A stretch of DNA of 9,805 bases from Limivivens faecihominis (lineage in GTDB: Bacteria > Bacillota > Clostridia > Lachnospirales > Lachnospiraceae): assembly GCF_020686945.1 (NCBI RefSeq), contig NZ_JAJEPR010000060.1, positions 1-9,805 of the forward strand, in the 5' to 3' direction. This document shows, piece by piece, positions 6,272 to 9,805 of this stretch. Every line of letters begins with the position of its first letter. The first letter of the stretch is position 1. The notes under the pieces are model-generated. The model did not search any database. It saw nothing but the letters and a program-made list of their open reading frames with translations, and had not been told where the DNA came from. Made by a program: the position numbers and the translations under genes.

Positions 6272-6637
6272 ATGGAAAAAAGAGAATTAACCTGTATCGG
6301 CTGCCCCATGGGCTGTGCCCTGACGGTGAGCCTGGAGGCGGGAAAGGTCGTTTCCGTGGAAGGCTACACCTGCAAGCGGGGCCGTGACTACGGCGAAAAA
6401 GAATGTACGAATCCCATGCGGACCGTGACCAGCAGCGTTCCGGTAACAGGCGGCGCCATTGCGATGGTTTCCGTCAAGACCGCCTCCGACATTCCCAAGG
6501 GAAAGATTCAGGAATGCATGGAAGCCATTCACACTGCCACAGCCCAGGCCCCGGTTCACCTCGGGGATGTCATCCTTATAAACATAGCGGATACGGGCGT
6601 GAATCTGATTGCGACGAAGGCGGTAGGAAGAAGGTAG
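6272..6637 (+). CDS. DUF1667 small cysteine-rich protein of the GlpA/GlpB complex
   Basis: This 121-residue protein matches the DUF1667 family, which habitually follows GlpA-like and GlpB-like oxidoreductases in anaerobic Bacillota. The N-terminal half carries CIGCPMGC (Cys8, Cys11, Cys15), then Cys34 in GYTCKRG and Cys45 in YGEKEC. That pattern suits a bound iron-sulfur cluster or metal. The second half is a small domain (VPVTGGAIAMVSVKT, then PVHLGDVILINIADTG). No signal or membrane segment is present. It starts 12 nt after the previous stop, with GGAGG 8 nt upstream, and is the last gene of the operon. An electron-transfer role replacing GlpC is inference; the exact biochemical function is not established to my knowledge. 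It ends in TAG, showing that TAG is a normal stop in this genome. Confidence 0.82.
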   Translation: MEKRELTCIGCPMGCALTVSLEAGKVVSVEGYTCKRGRDYGEKECTNPMRTVTSSVPVTGGAIAMVSVKTASDIPKGKIQECMEAIHTATAQAPVHLGDVILINIADTGVNLIATKAVGRR

Positions 6638-6652
6638 GAAAGATAACCGGTT

Positions 6653-7507
6653 TTACTCTTCTTTTGCATGAAAAGAACGGTCAGAAAGTGCTTTCTGGCG
6701 GTAAAGAGAAGGAGAGAGACCGGTTTTCTTTTTGAAAGCCATAGAAAAATATTGTTCTGAGAGATATCCGCAATAATAAGCAATATCAGCACAGGAAAAA
6801 TCAGAGTTCGTTAGAAAATAACGGGCTCTTTTTAATTTCAGATCTGTGAGATATTCCTGAATAGTGACACCTGTGATCTCTTTAAAAATGCGATAAAGAT
6901 AGGTGCGTTCCAGACCGACAGCATCGGAAATGCTTTGCACGGAAATATTCTTGAAATAAGAATTTTCAATCAGAGAAACCGCCTGGCTTACATAATATTC
7001 TTTTCTGGTTAATGGTTTGATGTTCTGGTTGTATTGCATCAGTCTGGAGCAGAGAGAATAAAATTGTCCAAGAGCAAAATAGCTGTCAGAGATAGAAGCG
7101 GTGTTTAAATCGATGAGAGGCTTTAGGATATTGGCAAGCTCTATTGTCGATTCATAATGAAGGATGGGAATCTGGTAAGTAATGTTACATAACTGCATAA
7201 TTTCCAGAGCATCCCTTCCATCGAACCCAACCCAATAGTAGACCCATGGATCCTGGGGATCAGACTGATAGCAGATGGGAACATGAGGAAAGAGAACGAA
7301 ACAGTCATTTTTTTGCAGATGATAGGTCTGTTCACGCAGTTGATAAGTTCCTTTGCCTGATACAATGATATGCAGGACAAAGTGGTCAACTACCTTTTGC
7401 GCAGAATAATGTCCATGCAGAGTTTCATGGTAACCGCAGTCCAGAATTGTGATGGTTTCCTTTGTGGATGGATTGGAACGGAAATAACTGATTTTTTTAA
7501 CTGTCAT
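6653..7507 (-). CDS. AraC-family transcriptional regulator
   Basis: This 284-residue regulator has an N-terminal cupin-like sensor domain (DHFVLHIIVSGKGTYQLRE, 41-59; LFPHVPICYQSD and DPWVYYWVGFDG up to ~97) and a C-terminal double helix-turn-helix (about 173-272). The first helix-turn-helix covers ISVQSISDAVGLERTYLYRI (188-207). The second contains FSCADIAYYCGYLSEQYFSM (237-256), followed by the hallmark FKKKTGLSPSLYR. This architecture is common among sugar-responsive regulators of gut Clostridia. The longer frame to 7597 is rejected because ATG 7507 has GAAAGGAG five nucleotides upstream. The gene is divergent from the MBL/ABC locus, its likely target, and converges on the glp operon with only 15 nt between stop codons. 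The ligand is unknown. It is intact although the genes it probably controls are broken. Confidence 0.9.
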   Translation of the reverse strand: MTVKKISYFRSNPSTKETITILDCGYHETLHGHYSAQKVVDHFVLHIIVSGKGTYQLREQTYHLQKNDCFVLFPHVPICYQSDPQDPWVYYWVGFDGRDALEIMQLCNITYQIPILHYESTIELANILKPLIDLNTASISDSYFALGQFYSLCSRLMQYNQNIKPLTRKEYYVSQAVSLIENSYFKNISVQSISDAVGLERTYLYRIFKEITGVTIQEYLTDLKLKRARYFLTNSDFSCADIAYYCGYLSEQYFSMAFKKKTGLSPSLYRQKALSDRSFHAKEE

Positions 7508-7717
7508 AAGAACTCCTTTCAAACAAAATCCCAACGTAGCTGTTATGCAGACTTCTGCCTGACTATAGAACAACAAAATATGAAATAGTAACAACAAAAT
7601 TCTCTTTTCATTTTACCAGAATATGGTATAAATAACAATATAGAAAGATAAAACAGCCGGAGAAATGCATCAAAAATAACGAAGGAAAAATAGAAAAAAG
7701 ATAAACAAAAGAAAAAA

Positions 7718-7743
7718 CAGACAAAAAACAGACAAAAAACAGG
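7718..7743. repeat. 11-bp tandem repeat, CAGACAAAAAA
   Basis: Two exact copies of CAGACAAAAAA (7718-7728 and 7729-7739) are followed by a partial third, CAG. The phase of about one helical turn puts the A-tracts on the same face of the DNA. This could bend the intergenic DNA or be an AraC binding array. It may also be simple slippage. Confidence 0.5.
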
Positions 7744-7764
7744 TATATTTTCTAAACACAGATA

Positions 7765-7786
7765 AAAATGTTTATGACAACATTTT
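7765..7786. promoter_or_regulatory. Inverted repeat upstream of the MBL gene, candidate operator
   Basis: AAAATGTT (7765-7772) and AACATTTT (7779-7786) form a perfect 8-bp inverted repeat around a 6-nt centre, about 55 nt before the MBL start codon. Its place between two divergent genes suits an operator. AraC proteins usually bind direct repeats, so assignment to the neighbouring regulator is uncertain. Confidence 0.35.
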
Positions 7787-7839
7787 ATGTAATTTCTCTG
7801 AAACTTTTCAAATATAAGATAACGGATGTGGTGACAGAT

Positions 7840-8664
7840 ATGAAAATTACTTATTACGGGACATCAGCCTCGGAAGCCTGGCCGGCATTGTTTTGTGAAT
7901 GTGAGGCATGCAGGCTTGCAAGAAAGTATGGAGGGAAGAATGTAAGAAGCAGAAGCCAGACACTGATCGATGATACATTGCTGCTGGATTTTCCACCGGA
8001 TACCAATTACCATGCACAGGTGCTGGGGCTCAATCTCAGGAGAGTCCGGACGCTATTACTTACGCACAGCCATCATGACCATTTCTTTCCGGCAGATCTT
8101 GGCTTGAGATCTGACCAGTATGCAGAAGGTCTTGCAGAGGAAAAACTTACCATATATGGAAATGAAACAGTTATAAGTATGTGTGAGGATGCAAAGCGGG
8201 TCTGCAGGAATCCGGAACAATATATTACATTCCATGAGATCTAGCCGTTTGAAACGTTTGAAACGCCGGATGCTTATCAGGTGACGGCACTTCTGGCAGA
8301 TCATAACCAATCGGAAAAGTCCATGATGTATCTGATCCAAAGAGAAGGAAAACAGATCTTATATGCCCATGATACAGGAATCTTCCCCGAAAGCACCTGG
8401 AAATTTCTGGAAGGAAAATATCTGGATCTGGCAAGTCTGGACTGTACGGCACTGAGCAGGGACTGGAGACAGGGGCATATGGGCTTTCAGGCAGTTGATG
8501 AAGTCCGTGACCGTCTGAAAGAAATGGGATGCATTGATGGGAAAACAACACTGGTTTTGAACCATCTGGCCCATTACGGAGACTTTACGCATGAGAAAAT
8601 CTGTGCACTGGAGAATCCGAAAGGCTATGAGGTTGCCTATGACGGCTGTTCTTTTGAAATATAA
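7840..8664 (+). pseudogene. MBL-fold metallo-hydrolase (PhnP-like) broken by an in-frame amber codon
   Basis: Read from ATG 7840, one frame of 274 sense codons encodes a metallo-beta-lactamase-fold hydrolase but is cut by TAG at 8242-8244. The first part has MKITYYGTSASEAWP, a cysteine cluster CECEAC (19-24) like the structural zinc site of PhnP-type enzymes, and the metal-binding motif THSHHDH (75-81). After the TAG the same frame continues with PFETFE, then TALLADHNQSEKSM, LYAHDTG (an aspartate metal ligand) and LNHLAHYGDFTHE, ending in GCSFEI and TAA. The stop most likely replaces a Lys, Gln or Glu codon by one substitution. Without the second half the active site is incomplete. The ribosome-binding site is weak (GGTGAC). 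Such hydrolases often accompany ABC sugar loci and may act on a phosphorylated or cyclic product; the substrate is unknown. A sequencing error is the alternative. Confidence 0.83.
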
Positions 8665-9038
8665 CTGCCGGTTACGCTGGGCTTTATCAAATTGAAGATA
8701 CGGATGGAAAAATTTATACACTGATGACCACCGGCTCCTGCCTTGGAACAGCAGTTAATATGAATGTCTGTGAGGCAGCAGGCGAGATCAGCACACTGCC
8801 TTCTGAGACTACAAAATCTTATGGTATGCAGATGATGGAAGAAATGGAATCCCATTTCCCGAATGTATTCTACGATAACCTCTGGGATCGTAAATATATG
8901 CCGTCCGGTATGTGGAATGTATTCCAGGTTGCTGCCGGTATGTTCTGTGAAGATCAGTCTGATGACAGCAAGCAGGAGATCATCGATTACCTGAAAGAAA
9001 ACCATACAGATCTTTACGAGGCTGCTCAGGAAACATAA
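8665..9038 (+). pseudogene. C-terminal fragment of a probable ABC solute-binding protein
   Basis: Directly after the MBL stop, a frame without a usable start or ribosome-binding site reads TAGYAGLYQIEDTDGKIYTL and then a protein end (CEAAGEISTLPSETTKSYG, HFPNVFYDNLWDRKYMPSGM, YLKENHTDLYEAAQET). The frame is closed by TGA at 8655-8657, so at most ~125 residues remain, with no signal peptide. The tail resembles the helical C-terminus of extracellular sugar-binding lipoproteins, and the next reading frame looks like the start of a permease, which fits an ABC operon. The family call is tentative. The 5' part, probably about 300 codons or more, appears deleted, with the breakpoint near 8658-8665. 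The Met at 8724 is internal to the domain, not a genuine start. Confidence 0.6.
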
Positions 9039-9047
9039 AGACAGGAA

Positions 9048-9074
9048 GGGAGCTGGAAGACAGCTCCCTTTTTT
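9048..9074 (+). terminator. Terminator after the solute-binding-protein fragment
   Basis: GGGAGCTG (9048-9055) pairs perfectly with CAGCTCCC (9061-9068) around GAAGA, followed by six T residues. Terminators between a solute-binding protein gene and its permeases are common and leave the binding protein more abundant. This supports the reading of the flanking fragments as one ABC operon. Confidence 0.88.
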
Positions 9075-9093
9075 AAGTTTATCAGCAGCGAGG

Positions 9094-9200
9094 ATGACAG
9101 AAGATGGAGAAAAAAGAAAAAGGATCTTGTTATTACTAAGCATGCCGGCCTTCCTTTTGATTGTGATCTTTATGATCGTTCCAGGGTATCTTTTTTTAAC
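9094..9200 (+). pseudogene. 5' fragment of a probable ABC permease, interrupted by an IS element
   Basis: From ATG 9094 the frame encodes a short charged head (MTEDGEKRKR) and one strong membrane segment (ILLLLSMPAFLLIVIFMIVP, residues 11-30), as at the start of MalF/UgpA-type permeases. Native sequence appears to end at TTTAAC (9195-9200), where the IS200/IS605 element begins. The frame then runs into the element's end hairpin and stops at TGA 9241-9243, giving 49 residues. The ribosome-binding site (GCGAGG) is very close to the start. Too little remains for a firm family call; the position after a putative solute-binding protein is the main support. Confidence 0.5.
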
Positions 9201-9215
9201 AAATGTAGCAAGAAT

Positions 9216-9240
9216 TCTCCCACCTCTTCAGGTGGTGAGA
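9216..9240 (+). repeat. IS200/IS605 left-end hairpin with an extrahelical T
   Basis: TCTCCCACCT (9216-9225), the loop CTTC and AGGTGG-T-GAGA (9230-9240) form a 10-bp stem with one unpaired T (9236) in the 3' strand. Subterminal hairpins with a bulged T are what TnpA recognises in single-stranded DNA in IS608. The placement shortly inside the presumed cleavage site supports the call. Confidence 0.7.
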
Positions 9241-9378
9241 TGAATTGCATATCTGAGCATATCTGCTCAAAAAAGTCCTTATAGTACAAAAGAAACACTT
9301 GTTCTCTATCGCCTAATATAGTATACTGAAAAGGAACATTAGTTCGCAAATACATATCAGTCGATATAAGAAAAAAGA

Positions 9379-9769
9379 GTGATAAATACAATAGAATCAG
9401 ACCATAATTCCCATTCAGCATTTTTACTATATTATCACCTGCTGATGGTTATAAAATACAGAAGAAAAATATGGAACGACGAAATATCCGAAAGAGAAAA
9501 AGAGAGCTTTGAGTATATCGCACCCGGATACGGGATCGTACTGGAAGAATGGAATCACGATACAGACCATGTTCATGTGATGTTCCGCGCACAGCCAAAG
9601 ACAGAACTCCGTAAATTCATCAATGCCTGTAAAAGTGCCAGCAGCAGACTGCTGAAGCTTCTGTCTGCTCCGTGCAGGCGGGGCGCCGATTGAAACGATA
9701 CGGCAGTATATAGAAAGCCAGGGTGAGAAAAATGAACCGCGCCATAAAAATAAGGATCTATCCAGATAA
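9379..9769 (+). pseudogene. tnpA: IS605-type Y1 transposase TnpA, frameshifted and missing an internal segment
   Basis: From GTG 9379 the protein reads like a TnpA single-strand transposase: YYHLLMVIKYRRKIW (18-32), EEWNHDTDHVHVMFRAQP (56-73) with the HUH metal site His64-Val-His66, and LRKFINACKSASSRLLK (77-93). After Lys93 homology stops, and the frame ends at residue 104 (TGA 9692). The expected C-terminus is still present one frame over, from 9659: FCLLRAGGAPIETIRQYIES, with the catalytic tyrosine at 9707-9709, ending at TAA 9767-9769. Family members have about 20 more residues between these two parts, so a deletion of some 50-70 nt best explains the lost residues and the frame change. 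The catalytic Tyr is not in the HUH reading frame, so this copy cannot transpose itself. The GTG start has only a weak A-rich ribosome-binding site. Confidence 0.8.
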
Positions 9770-9805
9770 AGAGCAGAGCGTTCAGATAGAGAAAACAATC
9801 GGCTG
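9732..9805 (+). CDS. tnpB: TnpB, RNA-guided nuclease of the IS605 element (5' end only)
   Basis: ATG 9732 opens MNRAIKIRIYPDKEQSVQIE and continues to Thr-Ile-Gly at the window edge, 24 residues in all. This is the standard TnpB N-terminus (aromatic/basic 'K.RIYP...Q...I.KT.G'). TnpB, the ancestor-like relative of Cas12, is an omega-RNA-guided nuclease that helps keep the element in place. The gene overlaps the remnant tnpA 3' end by 38 nt, as is common in these elements. GGGTGAG (9721-9727) is a possible ribosome-binding site. Whether the rest of tnpB is intact cannot be seen here. Confidence 0.75.
   Translation, partial: MNRAIKIRIYPDKEQSVQIEKTIG

Larger units (their letters stand above)
7508..7839. 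promoter_or_regulatory. AT-rich divergent intergenic region
   Basis: This 330-nt stretch lies between the AraC start and the MBL start, and must hold both promoters and any AraC operator. TTTTCA-N16-TATAAA near 7607-7634 is a possible plus-strand promoter. A short inverted repeat GCAGA-ct-TCTGC (7547-7558) lies in the araC leader. The middle, 7670-7740, is very A-rich on the plus strand. No protein-coding signal is seen. No strong minus-strand promoter is recognised. Confidence 0.4.
9201..9805 (+). mobile_element. IS200/IS605-family insertion sequence, left part (runs off the window)
   Basis: The element is defined by an end hairpin (9217-9239), a TnpA gene and the start of a TnpB gene, in the usual order and orientation. 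The left boundary is placed after TTTAAC (9195-9200), because IS605-type elements insert 3' of TTTAA(C) without target duplication. The boundary leaves 15-16 nt before the hairpin, as in related elements. It lies inside a permease fragment. The stretch 9240-9378 is non-coding leader and includes a 10-bp tandem repeat GCATATCTGA/GCATATCTGC (9247-9266) that can also fold as GAGCA-TGCTC. The right end, with the omega-RNA region, is outside the window. Confidence 0.8.

Noticed and set aside
6646..6727. ACCGGTTTT repeated at about 6646 and 6719, and a hairpin TTCTTTT-AAAAGAA, as terminator of the convergent genes
   Set aside because: The stems are short and A/T-only, lack a proper T-tract placement, and lie within the AraC coding end; no convincing terminator is supported.
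7508..7597. 30-residue N-terminal extension of the AraC protein
   Set aside because: It is not family-like; the internal ATG at 7507 has a good GAAAGGAG site and begins where AraC proteins of this type begin.
7768..7839. 24-residue N-terminal extension of the MBL protein
   Set aside because: It overlaps the candidate operator and is AT-rich noise; MKITYYGTS from 7840 is the usual N-terminus of the family.
8242..8244. Pyrrolysine or general TAG recoding
   Set aside because: Two neighbouring genes end in TAG where their families end, and MBL hydrolases have no known pyrrolysine. Nonsense mutation is simpler.
8724..9038. Independent 104-residue gene starting at ATG 8724
   Set aside because: There is no ribosome-binding site, and the family-like frame extends upstream of the Met to the junction at 8658-8665, so it is a truncated tail.
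9170..9421. Minus-strand frame of 83 residues with a hydrophobic start
   Set aside because: It covers the left end of the IS element, including the end hairpin (read as SPPEEVG), and overlaps the tnpA start. There is no recognisable domain and no clear ribosome-binding site.

Overview
The window looks like chromosomal DNA of a Clostridia-class Bacillota, most likely a gut Lachnospiraceae relative. This is inferred from strong AGGAGG ribosome-binding sites, an ECF-type thiamin transporter under a TPP riboswitch, a ugp/glp glycerophosphodiester locus, an AraC regulator divergent from a sugar-type ABC locus, and an IS200/IS605 element. No rRNA, tRNA or CRISPR array is visible.

Layout. (i) 1-448: a cluster of nested hairpins (1-143) and a perfect palindrome (153-182) whose right arm supplies the -35 box of a textbook TTGACA-N17-TATAAT promoter. 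A strong terminator, a second promoter, and a TPP riboswitch with a visible Shine-Dalgarno sequestor follow. (ii) 449-1111: thiT, the thiamin-binding S component of an ECF transporter, closed by a terminator. (iii) 1286-2530: one continuous reading frame whose first ~297 residues are the ABC ATPase UgpC/MalK and whose last ~115 residues are the C-terminus of the solute-binding protein UgpB. This is an in-frame deletion fusion of a Ugp importer operon; the permeases are gone. (iv) 2606-6637: a largely intact catabolic operon with its own promoter: cytoplasmic glycerophosphodiester phosphodiesterase, a GlpA-like FAD dehydrogenase with a [2Fe-2S] tail, a second FAD/NAD oxidoreductase (GlpB position), and a small Cys-rich DUF1667 protein. 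(v) 6653-7507 (minus): AraC-family regulator, convergent with the glp operon. (vi) 7840-9200: a decayed locus reading away from the AraC gene: an MBL-fold hydrolase with an in-frame amber stop, a 5'-truncated probable solute-binding protein, a terminator, and the first ~36 codons of a probable ABC permease. (vii) ~9201-9805: the left part of an IS200/IS605 element that interrupts the permease fragment after TTTAAC, with a bulged-T end hairpin, a broken tnpA and the start of tnpB running off the window.

Working together: the glp genes would cleave glycerophosphodiesters to glycerol-3-phosphate and oxidise that to DHAP. The importer that would feed them has been reduced to a fusion remnant. The second ABC locus is also broken, by a truncation, a nonsense codon and an IS. 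The window therefore shows repeated loss of importer genes while the neighbouring enzymes and regulator remain readable. Real genome decay is the simplest reading, but a misassembly producing the junctions cannot be excluded from sequence alone.
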